Position numbers and translations under genes: made by a program
Notes under the pieces: generated by a model
What the model was told of the DNA's origin: nothing
The model's database searches: none
Seen by the model: the letters and a program-made list of their open reading frames with translations, nothing else
Shown: positions 35,379 through 48,600 of the stretch, piece after piece
Layout: every line of letters starts with the position of its first letter
Numbering within the stretch: the first letter of the stretch is position 1
Assembly: GCF_030704535.1 (NCBI RefSeq)
Contig: NC_081823.1
Location: 3,318,501 to 3,382,500 of the forward strand
From: Vitis vinifera
Lineage: Eukaryota; Streptophyta; Magnoliopsida; Vitales; Vitaceae
DNA length: 64,000 nucleotides
Reading direction: 5' to 3'

Positions 35379-36599
35379 TTAGGCTGCATAATTATCTTGG
35401 GGCTGTTGGACAGTAGTGCTACTACTGTCCTGTGGCTGAGAGCTAGGGAAAGTTGTTCTGGGTTGTGGTAATAGATGATTTGCAGCATCAAAATAATCCC
35501 ATAATGGGCTAACAGGAACCATACCTGCTGAAACTGAATTGTACCAAGTCTCTGTCGTATCACCCCATACAGGATTGGAAAATTCAGATATGCCTTCCCC
35601 TGTTCCAGAACCTGGTGTGAGTGCCTGAGCCTGGACTGTGATCTCGCTTGATCGTAGATCAGCAGGACACTTGCCCTTAAAGCTGGGCTTGGCCAAATCT
35701 TTTTTAGGACTATGCCCAAGCGCTGAAGGCACCATTCCCATTTGCCAAACTGGTGAATTGGTCTCTCCTTGGACTTGCTGGAGATGCTGTTGGTTCTGTT
35801 GGGGCAGGGGATTTTTATTGGTGATATGGGAGAAATATGAAGAAGCTGAATTTGAAGCCATTAAGGTTCCCATATCTTCACTTTTCTGGTGGACGAAAAG
35901 ATGTGGGAAATTCAGGCGTGCATTCTCTCCCCTTTGCTTGAAGGCCTCTCGGTCATAGGCCAAAGCAGCCTCCTCTGCTGTGTCGAATGTACCTAACCAT
36001 AGGCGCCTCCTGTTGCGAGGGAGACGTATCTCAGCCACCCATTTGCCCCATTGGCGTTGCCTCACTCCTCTGTAGAGCTTGGCGTTGGGCGGACCAATGG
36101 TTGAAGGCCTAAAAACACCACCTCCATCTTGGACTAGTCCATTTGTCAGCATTGTTGGCATCATCGTTCTTCCTCGAGGACTTAGATTAAGCACACTGCT
36201 CCAATACTGGAGAAGCCTATGGTTCGAGTAAGGCTCCAACTCAGAGTCATTTGGTGAAAAAGAGATCATTTGTTGCTCCACATGGGTTGGCATGGAAAAG
36301 GGAAGACCAAACCTTAAGGAAGCTGGAGAAGAAATAGGATTTGGAGCCATTTGATGGATGAAATGAGAAGGTCGTTGAATTGGGATTTGATGTTCCAGGC
36401 TTCTGACCCTCTTAAGAGGCCTATTCAGCATCAATGACTCTTCCATGGCTGGCTTTAACAGTTTCTTCTCTGAGCCAATACAACGTCTCTTGCCCTTGTC
36501 TTTACCTGGATTCCGGTTCAGTACAGTCCGAGCCATGTTGCCAACATCTTCATTCTCTTGATTTGATACACTACTATTAGCATCATCCATTGTGGTCAC
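35379..36599 (-). CDS. AP2/ERF transcription factor, DREB A-6-like (ERF053/ERF054 type)
   Basis: A single uninterrupted frame of 406 residues, as is usual for ERF genes. The AP2 domain spans about residues 174-232, from [18 protein letters not shown] to A-R-L-N-F-P. The second half of the domain has the [12 protein letters not shown] core. Val in W-V-A-E-I-R with Leu further on fits the DREB A-6 subgroup more than A-1. N-terminal to the domain, N-L-S-P-R-G-R and a basic K-D-K-G-K-R-R segment (a possible nuclear signal) are visible; the C-terminal part is Gln/Ser/Pro-rich. Family members bind DRE/GCC-type elements and act in drought, heat or salt responses; the specific role here is inferred. 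The Met at 36599 starts M-T-T-M-D-D; the second Met three codons on is also possible. Confidence 0.93.
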   Translation of the reverse strand: MTTMDDANSSVSNQENEDVGNMARTVLNRNPGKDKGKRRCIGSEKKLLKPAMEESLMLNRPLKRVRSLEHQIPIQRPSHFIHQMAPNPISSPASLRFGLPFSMPTHVEQQMISFSPNDSELEPYSNHRLLQYWSSVLNLSPRGRTMMPTMLTNGLVQDGGGVFRPSTIGPPNAKLYRGVRQRQWGKWVAEIRLPRNRRRLWLGTFDTAEEAALAYDREAFKQRGENARLNFPHLFVHQKSEDMGTLMASNSASSYFSHITNKNPLPQQNQQHLQQVQGETNSPVWQMGMVPSALGHSPKKDLAKPSFKGKCPADLRSSEITVQAQALTPGSGTGEGISEFSNPVWGDTTETWYNSVSAGMVPVSPLWDYFDAANHLLPQPRTTFPSSQPQDSSSTTVQQPQDNYAA

Positions 36600-36769
36600 A
36601 GTGAGATGAGCTTTTTCTCTTGGTAGCAGATAGTAGAAGAAGAGGCCTACAAGAAAAATAGCAGAACAAATTTACAAAGAGCAAGCCCTGATCAATCAAC
36701 AAGTAGGAGAAAGAGACGGTAGGATCAGGAAGAGGGCAGGTTTGAGGTGACGAGGGAATGACTACAACT

Positions 36770-36775
36770 TATAGA
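36770..36775 (-). promoter_or_regulatory. Candidate TATA box of the ERF gene
   Basis: Minus-strand CTATAAG, about 170 bp upstream of the start codon. A 3' splice-like TTTTCTTGTAG at about 36645 on the minus strand leaves open a small 5' UTR intron. Confidence 0.4.
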
Positions 36776-36779
36776 GCAG

Positions 36780-39412
36780 ATAAAGATATGATATGCGCTG
36801 ACTTGGATGAGAGGCACAAGGTTGATAGGTGGAGGACCCACACGGTTATCTCCAATACTATGAATTTAGTTTTTTGGTCAAGTTTCACTCAACTCTTCCA
36901 TCCAAGTTAATGGACGATGAGTCTCTCCCCCTCACAAAGACAAAAATGATGTTTACCCATTGAGAAAGGAACTCATGCCTCACGACTTTGAACAATACCA
37001 GATGTCAAAAACTCATGCAAACAAGTTTGCTACATCCCTAGAAAAGTCAGCAAGTTACCTGGCATGTTGGGATATCCTGCTGTTGTGATAGGAGAAGTTT
37101 TTGACGCTATATACGTATAAACTTCTCTTAATCATATAAACGTGTTTCTAAGTCAGTAAAACTTTTTGGGCTTATAGCAAATAAATTTAAAATCTATTTG
37201 ACAGTAATTTTAGGAAGTATTTCTAACTTTTTTAACATTTAAAATTTTTATCTTTCAAGTATTAGAAACGTTAAAAATATTTTTTTAAATTATCACCAAA
37301 TGCACTCTCACATGAGAGGGAACAAGTCATTACAAATAGTATTAAAACTAATCCCTAATCTCAACATGGATCTTTATCTATCTGATCCCGTGAGGAATGT
37401 CTATCTGTTTAGTCTTGCAATACAAGAAAAACCTGATGTTACTCTCTCTCTATATATATATGAGTTGTTTTTAATGGAATGGACATGGTTTAAAACTGAG
37501 AGAACTTATAATTATAATAGACAATATTTATATGATATGAACAGGTGTTACACATGAAATCAACTAAACCAAACCTATTACATCACAAGCCACTATTTGT
37601 TTCTTTTCTTGGTCCTGAAAGGGGTCTGACTTTTGGCAGATGAGGATTCATTGTCAGAGTAGAGTCAAAAAAAAAAAAAAAGAATGTTTCATGGCAGTTG
37701 CACAGTACAGATTACCAAATATTCTCTCACCCATCTAGGATCAAAGCCTCTACTTTCTAATGGTGCAGATTAACTTAAAATCAAACTCCTTTTTGTGCTT
37801 TTCTTAGTAATATTCTTTTAGATATATTCTCTTTTGTGATAATTATTATATTAGTTTCCAACTCAAGTGGATATATGAGGTGGAATGGCACAATCAGATA
37901 ACCTAAGAAGTAGAATAAAGTAAACGATAATGCTCTGGTCATCATCTGAACCAGCTGAAAAATTCAACCACAGCATAGGATTTTCTGTAGTGAAGAGACA
38001 ATCATACCCCATTCTGGGAAGTGGCCACTTTGTAAGAACTAAGGACCCCCACAACTTGATCCATTGTGTGGCTGCATGGAACATATCTTATGCATGAGAC
38101 TTTGCCTAATTTCTTAGTATTTCTTGGATTAAAGTCAACTCTTATGGCTGTGCCCCTTGTGCCCAGTCCTTTTCTTACTAACATTTGAGTCAATCGTCAA
38201 GCAAAACCTGGTTCCGTTGCTGACTTTTTCTTCTGGATGGGAGTGGGAATAACTCCTTTCGGTGTAAGGATTTTCTTTGGCATAAAACTTTGATTCGCTC
38301 TGTTTTGTTTTTTTTGTTTTTTGTTTTTGTTTTTTTCTAAGGGTGGAATGATCCTGCCACCGACCCCGGGGATTAAGGTTCCATGTTTGATAGGTAACAG
38401 ATTCCAAAATTCTGGTCTCATCTTGATGATGAGAATAGACCAAACCCAAGCCAAAGTTGCAGTCTGCAGAAATGTAGACTTTGTTTAAGAAGTTTTTTTG
38501 AAAACAGTTACGGAAAATCATTTTTAAAAACAGTTTTTATGTTTTGTAGAATAAAATTCTGTTTGAAAATCTAAAATGTTTTTAACCTATTTTCTACATT
38601 TTTTTTTATTATCATTCTTTCCTTTTAGCTGAGAAAGCAATGGGAAAAAAAATTTAGCAGAGAAACACCCCACCTTCTGAAGAACATGTGGCCTACACAT
38701 TTTCCTTCTAATTTGATTTCTTCCTATGAAAATGCAGTAAATGGGCAGAAGATTAAAAATTTTCCTGCCTTGCTTGTGCTGCTTGTAAGAATTTGATAAA
38801 TTTCAAGGAAGCATTGCCATGTGAAAAGAATTACAATAGACCATCTTCTCGAGGGTTTCATCAAGAACATTCATGTTCCTACCAATTTCTTCAACCATTT
38901 ATACAGTCAAGATTTTGGGACATCTGGATTTGGGACATCTGAAATTTAGTTCCTCTGGCATTGTAAACAGTAACTTCTGATAATCTACGAATTATCATCA
39001 CATTCGGTTTCCTAATCACTTGTAAGGATGAAATTCTTCAAACTAACAAATGTTGAGATCAACAAAAGTATCCCTGTGGCCTGATATGCAGGATGATTTT
39101 TTCCATGCAAGGTTAACAAAAAAACCTGAAAAAGAAGATGTGATATGAACCTGGCCAGATAATTAGCTACCATTGAGAACATGATCATGTAAATCGTATA
39201 GGAACACGACCAACAGTGTCCTGATCCTGCTATTATTTATAGGACAAAGAAGGAATCGTTCACAATAGAATGAGAGGGAAAAAAAACATGAAATACAGAT
39301 GAGAATACAATCTATCTCTGACTAAATTCAATCCCTCATATATGAAATGAAAAACAAAATGGGCAATGGAGAAAGCAAATTGACAAGCCAGTCATGATCG
39401 CCTTAACTAAGC
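36780..39412. other. Intergenic between ERF promoter and DUF1218 gene
   Basis: No gene is supported. Near 37334 AGTATTAAAACTAATCC resembles a decayed PBS-type retroelement scrap. A T/G-rich run lies at 38300-38336. Confidence 0.5.
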
Positions 39413-41086
39413 TCAGCTGTAGGTTCCCATCCCAACACCAGTTTCTCTACCACCATAAGCTGGGAAGCTTCCTCTGGCTTTTGAATAGCAAACATAGTAG
39501 AGTTCAGAGAGTATGGCAGTGAAGAATGTGAAAGCGGCCCCTGCCCCAAACACACCCTTTCTCAAGGTCTCACATGACGGGGGATCCTCACTGAAAATTG
39601 TCCTGTACTTGGTGTGGTAGGCATTCCTCACTGAACCCGCTAACAGGCATATCTCAGCAATGAGAAAAGTAACCCTGATAGAGATCACAGAAAAATTACT
39701 AAATCTTAGCTGCAAAATTGATCAAGATATTTGAAAAATTAATGAATCTGGTCAATTTTTTTGAGGAAAACACTCATGTTTTACTAGTATGCTTTAGTAC
39801 AGGAACGAACCAGCAAGTTATGAAAAGGATGACTGCCCAAGCCCTTGAACCTCCAGGATTCAAAGCCTTCCCACAGCAGAAGCATCGGCTTGCGACCATT
39901 ATAATGGCTTGACTGGCGAAGAGGAAAAGAAGTGCACCAACACCCAAACCGGTTGAAATGTCTGAGTCATAGACACAGTACTTATAATTATCTTCACTGT
40001 CTGTAACAACTTGGGCCTGTCAAAGAAAACAACAATGGCACTTTAATTCATTAGGAACCAGCTAATCAGCCAAGGAGATCATTGCTACATTAAAAACAGA
40101 GATGGGTATAAAGCCGAAATCTCAATAATCCAATGGAGTGACCTGTACTGAACAAATTGGTTGAAGTGCTTAAAAGTGTTAAACAAATGTTGGCTGATCT
40201 GTTTGGCTGCTAAGAGAATATAAGACAAAAAGACCCAGAAGTTTTGAATCTTAAATTTCATTATTTTGGACCAAATATGATGTAAAAATGCTTGGTTCCA
40301 GTAAGACCAGAATCACATAAACATCATAGCAAGCTAAAAAGTCAATTATGAGATGAAGCATCACTAGTGGCCAGATTTGAATTGGGGAAAATTGATGGAA
40401 TTTGTGGACTTAAAGCAAATGCCTTTATCCTACTCAGATCTAGTCTTATCGGTGGCTGGCTATTAATCAATAAGCACTTTCAGAGAAGGAGATCTACCCC
40501 ATCAATACTCAGATCTCATAATCATTTCAGTGTTGCCTAATCAAATTCCATCCATAAGACAAATAGATCCATCTCAATTCTTTGGAGTAAGCTTATTCCT
40601 GTTTTGAAGTTGATAGAGGGAAATGGTAATAGATCTGAAACATTTAGAAAACAAATAGATGCAAGAATTTCAGTTACCCTCTGCTTGGCTGCTCAGAAAA
40701 CAGTGGGAAAAGAAACAATAAAAGAACAAACACCCAATCCTTCAATTTCTTTTTTCTTTTTCCTCCTTTTTCTCAGGTACCATACAGGAGACAATGGATC
40801 CATATCTTAAAGAAACCCCATTTCTCCAAACCCATCAACAAAATCACAAAAATGCATCAAAGTAGAAACCCATCAACAAAATCAAACATTCACCCACTAA
40901 CCTCCACCACAAAATGCATCTTCCCACCTATCTATCAAGCATAGGAAAACAGAGTAACTCATTGAAGCAGTGAGAGAAATAAGAGTGTGTACTCACAGTG
41001 CTTCTCCTCTGCTCAGCTGCAACTGCTAAACCAAAGGCAATGACATCAAAGATTAAGACCACGACCAGTATCACTGTTGAAGCCAT
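39413..41086 (-). CDS. DUF1218 membrane protein (fiber protein Fb34-like)
   Basis: Three exons, 41086-40997, 40016-39811 and 39674-39413, join in frame to give 185 residues. Four hydrophobic segments are visible: about residues 3-24 (signal anchor), 50-72 around G-L-G-V-G-A-L-L-F-L-F, 86-112 around the exon 2/3 junction, and 140-165 near F-T-F-F-T-A-I-L-S-E-L. The loop C-V-Y-D-S-D-I-S-T-G-L-G, the R-C-F-C-C-G-K-A segment and P-P-S-C-E-T-L-R-K-G are typical of plant DUF1218 proteins. Related members affect lignin in secondary walls (MWL1/MWL2) or leaf bilateral symmetry (DEAL genes); this one is closest in style to the cotton Fb34 group and its role is unknown. The 5' leader probably contains an intron, with a donor near 41259 and an acceptor near 41165. 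Confidence 0.93.
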
Positions 41087-43231
41087 CGCTGCAGAGAACC
41101 TTCAGGTCACACCAGATCTACCCTTCTCCCTACTACTCTCTATAAACCACACAGTCTGTCTGAGAAGCAGAGGCAATTATAACAAGAAATAATGACAATA
41201 ATAATAATGATAATAAGAAAAAGAAAGAGAAATTTACCAAAAGAATATGACACCATACCTGTTTGATTGAAAATAACCATCTCACCTGCAACCAAAAAAA
41301 AAATTTGCTTTCACAAGCAAACGCTAAATTGAGAAAGAAGCCACATGAAAGCTTTTGGAATCAGGTAGACGCAGTCAATGCAGATTGCAGACGGTATAAG
41401 ATTCTGAGTACATGAAAACTACTGTTTTGAGTATTTTACCCGCCAAACAAACCTTATTATCACTTTAGCGGCTTAGCCTAGCATTTGTAACGCTCCGTGC
41501 CCAATTCTGTAGTATAAATTTAAATCATATTTTTAAAATATGATTTCAAATTAATTAAAAAAATTACTTTGAGAAGGTGGGTCCAATTTGGTACAAGTAA
41601 TAGAAGGTGAGAGGTGGAGGGTTTGTTTGGTTGAAGTGTTGACGACGACATGCATTGTCGGTGAAGTAAAAGAATAGAAGAAGAAGCTATCAATCTCCAG
41701 ATCCGACGGCCCACCTGACGCGCTTTCATAGAGAAGCGTGAAGCACACGAAATCTCAACCTCAAGTCACTTTCTGCGGTTCCAGCTGGTTGTCTTTCATT
41801 TTCAGTGGGCGTGGTTGATTCGTGATATTAAAAAGAAAATGGAAATGATTTCCTCCATATAAATTATAAAATAAAAAATAATTAGAAAAAAAAGAATTTG
41901 TTCATGAATTTTAAAAATAATATTTTTTAATATTAAGTAGAAACATAATTAAAAGATTTTGATAATGATTGGTAATTATTTTACTTTACAAGAATTGTCT
42001 TTTTGTTTATTTTTTTAAATTGAAAAACATTTAACAAATTTTTTTATCAAACAAATAATTTTTATAATTTTTTAAAATTAAAAATATAAAAAATAAATTT
42101 AAAAAATGTTATATTGTACATAATTATTTAATACTTTTGCAAAGAACAAGTCATAAAAATGATTTTTTAAAGAGTTTTAAATAAAAATTACTTTTAAAAA
42201 AATGTTATTAAAATAAATTGTTAAATAAAAATTTTAGATCATGTTTAGCAACCATTTTTGAAGACAATTTTTATAATAAAAAATAAAATATAAAATTATA
42301 TTTGATATTTAGAAAATAGAGATAATGATTTACTTAAAATAAGACATTTTTATTTTATAGTTATTTTCACTTTTTTTTTTAAATCGTTTTAAAAAATAAT
42401 CATATATGAAGTTTATTGGAAGATGAATCCTTTTGTAAAAAGGAAATTTCACATCTAGGTTTCTTTTTAAAATATTTTATCAAATTAATTTTCTAATCAC
42501 ATCAATTTTTATTTTATTATTTTTTTTACCACAAAAACACAATCATTAACTATGGTTTTAGCTTTAAAGTTAAAACTGTAATTAGCAAGTGTGATTTTTA
42601 AAACCACGAATGATTTTGGTTTTAACCGCCGTCAGCAATTGTAATTTTATCATAAAACAATAATAATAATAATATGTAGATGCTGCTACGACGTGAATGC
42701 GTAACTCAGATGAATATTTTGAAAACAAATTTAGATTCATAATTTTTTTTTTTAGCCAAAAAAGCTTTACTTTGATGGCAAACTCGATGTAATACCAAGA
42801 TTGTTTTAGAACCGTTTGAAAGTGGTTCTAATTAAAACATATTTATTAAAATCATATGGTACTATGGAAAAAGACTACTCTTCCAATAATGTCATCAAAC
42901 CATCTCTTAAATATGGCTAATAACTTCTCCCAATTATGAAAATGAAAGTGATTCCCCATAAATTTGTAAGCTCTGAAATCAATCTTCACTTTCAATGCAG
43001 CTTCACCAATGCAACATACAAGGAATCAATGAGATTCTTCTGAAGAATATGCCTAGAGAAAAAAGAGAGGAGGACCCTGTTAGTAAGATGGGGCCATTGT
43101 TTTGAGTCAACCAAAAATTCTACAATAATCAACCAATTACAACTAAGTTGAGGAAAAAGTCAGGAAAAAGTATAGTTATCCTAAGTCCGGTCCGAAAATT
43201 GTTTAGTCCTTTGAATTTTAATACTTCTGTT
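41087..43231. other. DUF1218 5' region and AT-rich intergenic DNA
   Basis: This contains the DUF1218 5' UTR and promoter (to about 41800), an AAT/ATA-rich patch at 41195-41222, and very AT-rich repeat-like DNA at 41830-42660. No coding frame is supported. Confidence 0.5.
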
Positions 43232-43593
43232 CAATGTTTTCAAAATTGGACTAATCAATGAATTAGAAAAATTATCGATTCATGATTCACTAGTCAATCG
43301 CTAGTGGGAACTGGCATGGGTGTCACGTGTGGGCGACATGTGTTTTTATATCCTTCAAAATGGTATCATTTTGATGTCAGAAGCATCAAAACAACGTTGT
43401 TTGATATTGTAAAAATTAAATTAAATTAAATTAAAATAAAATTAATTGAACCGTCCGATTCACCGATCAAACCGTTGATTCAACCGGTCCAATTCTGATT
43501 CAACCTATTTTTTATCCAATTGACTGGATTGGACTAGAATCGTGATCGGCTGACAGTCGGACTGGCCGATCTGGTCCGATTTTTAAAACCATG
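43232..43593. mobile_element. hAT-like non-autonomous element, short copy
   Basis: The left end CAATGTTTTCAAAATTGGAC and the right end, reverse-complemented to CATGGTTTTAAAAATCGGAC, match the ends of the element at 13797-14647. The flanks CTTCTGTT and CTCTTGCT agree at only some positions, as an aged 8-bp duplication might. At 362 bp it lacks the SINE-like insertion and TA run of the long copy. Confidence 0.7.
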
Positions 43594-45639
43594 CTCTTGC
43601 TAGAACAAATAGAGATTATAGTAATGGATGGGGTACCATATAATATAAACATGGATGAATATGCAAGAGTGAACTTGAGAAAAATGACACAACATATGTG
43701 ATTTAACCAAAAAGAATTGTTAAGATTATTGCAGTATATATAAAAAATCCAAGAACCCTTTTCTCATTATCAAGAAAGCTTCCCTAAACTTTCGAAAATC
43801 TTCAAGAATTTGTGACTGAGTTATTCTTTCAAAATAAAGGGCGTAATGTCCTTTAAGTGATTGATAAATGGATTCGATGGATTGCTCTAATTAATGATAA
43901 ATTCAAACTAAATTTTAATGGACCAAGGGTAGATCATGCAGGTTTCATTCATTCATATTATGCACTGCACAACAATAACATTTACATGCCATCACTAACA
44001 TAAGAGGATTAATTAATTCCTACGAATTTCATTTCCTATGGAATCATGCAAACGCAGGTGAAGGACTCAACAACTGCGATACTCCTATCAACCTGTAAAT
44101 CAGCCCTGGATGAACATCCGCCACCGATACTTTAACTTAAGGGATGTGAAAAAGAAAAAGGCTAGCGAATTAGCATCTACTACTACAATTTCTGACTTTG
44201 GTTCTCGGCCAAGAACCCTCACAGAGCCCCATTCAAGTGCTTCCACAGAGACCTAAGACTTCCAGGACCAAGAAAGAGAAAGATGAAGCAATAGAAGTAC
44301 TGGTCATTGAAGGCATTAAGGTTCCACATGGAGCAGCTGCTAGGTTTGATGTTTATGTGGCTAAACCTATGGAGGGTCAAGTAGGTCCAGATGTGGGAGA
44401 ACTGGCTGGTAGTTTTGTGAACCTTCCCCATGCACACTACAAGTTTCATATCAAGAAGCCCAAGTCACGCCTTGAGCTTGGAATAATATCATTGGTGGAA
44501 GATATTGAGGCTGAATCCTCAGAAAAGTTGGTTGTTATCATTTTGCCTCGAATGGGAGAGGTGTGACAATTGGAGGAGTCCAGATTGTACTTCTAAAGGT
44601 TGATGATGAGTACTAATAACTTAAGTTTAGCAAGTTCAGACTTCCAAACTACTCTAAACATTCCTTTAGTCAGATGAAACTCCAAGGATCAATATTTGTA
44701 ATAAAGTACCCAAGGGTTTATTTCAGCTTAGTCTCTTGATGTATGTGTCTTTGTGATATTTAGTATCACAGTGTTTGGTAAACTGTCAGTCAATAACAGT
44801 AGGAGGTTAATAATTACGAGCATAATCTAATAGGGGCATTTGAAGGGGCTAAACTATTACCTATCTACCACGGTTACTGATTCCAGTTCCAGCATATCGT
44901 GCAAAGAGAAATATTTGAACACCTTAGCAGGTGCCATACTCTTATTTCAAGAGAAATTGGGCTACCATGCATGTTGAAAAAGATACAACGAAGTACTAAC
45001 ATGAAGAATGGTTAAAAACTACAGAGAGGGCAGAAAATCAGATAAATTAGCATGACCAATAGGAAGTAATGTCAAAACCATCCAGGTTTTAATGATTCCC
45101 AGCAGATATTGAGGATTTATTTGAATTAACTATGCAGAGTGATCTAACATTAGTCAAACAGTTTGTTAGCTCAACAAAATATAAGAGAAACTGAAGAAGA
45201 AGAAGATGATATTCAAAAAGAATGGCAACAACAAATCATTACTGAGTTTTGTAATACATACAAACAGAATTTGAATGAGTACAAGTGGAATGAAAAAGAT
45301 CTATAGTATATAGAAAACCAGATTCATATGGTATACCAAATAAGGAAATTACCTGTTTACAACCTCTCCACAGAATATACTGAATTCAGATAATTTACAG
45401 TACTCACTCTTCATTCGGCATCAACACACAAGGCCTTATTGTGCATGAGAGCTGTCTAGTTTTTTCCACCCAACAAAAACATGGCATTTGTTCACTAAAT
45501 GATTAAACAATTCAATTGGTGGGTCCACCTCCTGCTTTTGAACAACCACAATCCAAAATGAAAAGAGAAGTTATGCTATAGGAGAGTTTCATCGCAGGAG
45601 AATTAAATAATTCCCCTGGGATCAATTCGAGGGAGACTA
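43594..45639. other. Intergenic around the PPO fragment
   Basis: Apart from the PPO fragment at 44198-44616 no gene is seen. The right end should contain the 3' UTR of the CIP7-like gene. Confidence 0.5.
44198..44616 (+). pseudogene. Polyphenol oxidase C-terminal (KFDV) domain fragment
   Basis: The frame encodes R-T-K-K-E-K-D-E then V-L-V-I-E-G-I, R-F-D-V-Y-V, G-P-D-V-G-E-L-A-G-S-F-V-N-L-P-H and L-E-L-G-I. These are the landmarks of the PPO1_KFDV domain that follows the tyrosinase and DWL domains in plant polyphenol oxidases. The canonical K-F-D-V is R-F-D-V here. The frame breaks near 44558-44566, and the expected ending (V-T-I-G-G-V) resumes in another frame up to a TAA at 44614-44616. No copper-binding tyrosinase domain lies upstream, so this is an orphan C-terminal piece, not a working oxidase. 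It may have arrived by transposon capture or be the last trace of a deleted gene. Confidence 0.85.
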
Positions 45640-48600
45640 TCATCTTTTCCGACCAAACAAGAGAAGCTTTCTAAATCCTTTGGTAGCTTTAGGAGAGTCT
45701 TCAACATTGTCCCATTTCTTCCTGGAGTGGACTGGTTCTGGGCTCAACACATTACTAGGTGGTGGGGTTGAGATTTCTATCTCAGAAATTTCAGTTGAGA
45801 CATGAAAATTTTTATTTGCTGCACTGCGATCCTCAATGTTCAAAGCAGTATTCGAAGATTTGTTAGCTGATGCTGGCAGAGGATGTGCAGTTATTTCAGG
45901 AACAACTTGAACATGAATATCAGAAACTGTTTTGTCTTCAGGAAGAACTAGGGATGCTTCAGATGCTCGGTTGATGTTACCTTTTAAGTAATCAAGCCGT
46001 GCAGAGTGATCTTCAGTAGGCACAGATGAGTCCCCATTGAGCGAACTCCCATTACATTTCTTGTCATCCAAAGTGTTTCCTTGTGAAGTAACCTTTCCTT
46101 CATTTTTTTCAATTGATGAGGTAGTATGCAACTCCTTAATGTCCTCATAATCATCAACAGGCTCAGGTTGAGTTGCTTGAGCAGCAGTTAACCGTATTGG
46201 AAGTGTTGAAGAGGCTTCCTTGCAATCCTCCTTCCTAGGCACATCCAATGCAGTCGAAAGCTTCCCATTTAAGTCCTTTGGGTCATTTTTCTTATTGGTA
46301 GATTTGACCTTGTTCATGCCTGGTTTCTTATTCTCGGGTCCAACAGCTTTCTGTGATAAGGTAGTAGCAATAGCCCCATGTGCCTTCACTGCTGCCTTTT
46401 TAGGTTGGCCAGGTCTTAATTGAGTTGATGGTGCTTTCTGGTTTGTACGTGCAGCTGCTAGGCGATCAATGGTGGAACTTCTAAGCACTGGCTTGTGTAA
46501 TTTCTCTGATTCTTGAGTTGAGGATTGGGTTTTCAGCTTCTCATTTTTTGTGGAAAATGGGGTCTTCTTAGATGTTGGAGTGAATCCATTAGCAGCACTT
46601 CTCTCTGCAATTCTCTTCTGACGCTGAAGCATTAACTCTTCCATTTTCTTTCTACTATCTTCTTCCTATTTTTAAGAAAATAAAAAAGGTAAAATAAGAC
46701 AATAAAGAACCAACAAAATTAAGAACGGTACACTAGAAGAAAAATAAAAATGAGAGACTAGCTATTAAATGAACAAGAAAAATAGGGCCTGTGACCGCCC
46801 ATGGGAACAGAATGATTCCATCTTTTTCAACAAAGCATTTGAAGGCAAAATTCATGCCCTGAAATGGAGTCATCACATCAAGTGAACCCATCACAATGGA
46901 CATGACCTGTTTCACATGCTGTTTGGTAGAAAATTACGGATATTCCTATTTCCATGGGATATCCAAAAGCAACTTAAATGTTTGTTTACCTTTTCAGATT
47001 TACTCTTCTGAATTGTGTTTCTGCTTCCAGGAGATGGTTTCTTGCTCCTTGATATAATTTCAGATCTGCTCTTCACAAGAGATCCACCCAAGGCTTTGGG
47101 CCTTGCTTCTTTACTAGAAGCTTTTTCTTTGGGAGCTCCACTGTTTTTACTGCCAGTGCTCTTCCCATTAGAAGCCAGCTTATCATCAATGCAACCAGTT
47201 GTTTCAATATCAGAGGGCCCTCTATCAGCTTCAGTTGAAGAAATGTTATTCACATAATCCATTTCAGGAGTCCAAGATGTGATGACATGCTCTGCAGCCG
47301 AATCACGATCAAGCACCATGTAAAGGTCATCTGGCTCATGAGCAGAAAAAGCTTCAAGCTTATCCTGTGAAATTTCTGATGCGTCATTTTGATGTTGAGT
47401 AGCTCCTGCAATGTCTGCAACCATGCTTATGTCTGTCCCAAAGTGAGAATTTGATTGATCATTGACTATTGACTGAGGTTGAATCATAAAAGAATCATCA
47501 ACTAGAATGTCTTTCTTATTTTTCTCAGTGTGGAAAGAATCACCATCAAACATTTTGACGCCTATGCTTTTGTCCCGATTTGCTGTGGTATCTGGTTGGT
47601 TATCAATAAACCAATCTCCCCCTTTTCGGCTTCTAATCATGGAAGATTCAGTTGCAAAATCAGATAAATTAGCCCTTGAAGAATTCCCTGACCCATCCAT
47701 TCCCTCTGAAAATAACAACTCCTCATATGTGCTGTCCCTTTTCTTAATTAGGTGGGCGTTTTCTCCAGCTTCGAAGTTTTTGATGTAGGTTTTTCCTTCA
47801 TTACCTGTATCTCTCCCAGTCACAACAAAGGAATCACTTGAAACAACTCGTTGTTTTGTTACTTCTTCCCGCTCCAGGTTAAAAGAAAATGAAGTTCTAG
47901 AATATTCCTCCTGACCCTGTATAGGATGTGGTTCTAAACCTTTGGAACTCACCTCCCTGTCTCTCAAAAGAAGGTTCTGAAAAGCATCCCAGCTGTCATT
48001 TCTTTTTTCTCCCTTGGAATCAACCACAGCGGTTGATCCATCTATGTTGTGGGGATGCTTGGTCCCATTCCGTTTCTTATGATGATGTGAAGACCTTTTT
48101 TGTTGTCTCTCTAACGACCCAGAAGCTTCCTCCACGTGCTGTTTGAGGGAAGCTTCATTGATGAAATCATCCTCATCAGACGAGTTCCCCTGTGAGATGC
48201 CATCCTTTTCTCCATCTCTCTTGGAAGTAATGTAATTAATATTGCGGATAACAACCTTTCTTGAGGACTTCTTTCCATGCTTTTTTCTGTGCAGCTGTTC
48301 CACTGAAGAATCCTTTTTCTTGTGCTGTGCATGCTCATCCGAATCACTTTCAGAACTGGAATCACTGGGCTCAGTGTATTCATCCTGTTCCAAACTTTCC
48401 CGTTCTTTTCTGCGTGAAAATTTCTCTTTCTTTCGGGAATATGATTCACTATATCGGCGATCCTCCGCTTCCCGACCAAAACTAGAATCTTCCACATTTG
48501 AAGGCCACTGCATACTCCCTGGATAATATGGAGGAGCAACTTGCCTACCAGGGAAGAGGTACCCTTGATATGGGGGCATTTGTTGAAATGAGGGACCTTG

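Noticed and set aside
37300-37557. Plus-strand frame of 85 codons
   Set aside because: It overlaps a PBS-like retroelement scrap, has no domain and ends in AT-rich DNA.
46733-46915. Possible extra exon of the CIP7-like gene between exons 8 and 9
   Set aside because: Exons 8 and 9 already join in phase from 46990 to 46665, with residues that continue the family pattern. The intervening frame looks like intron sequence.
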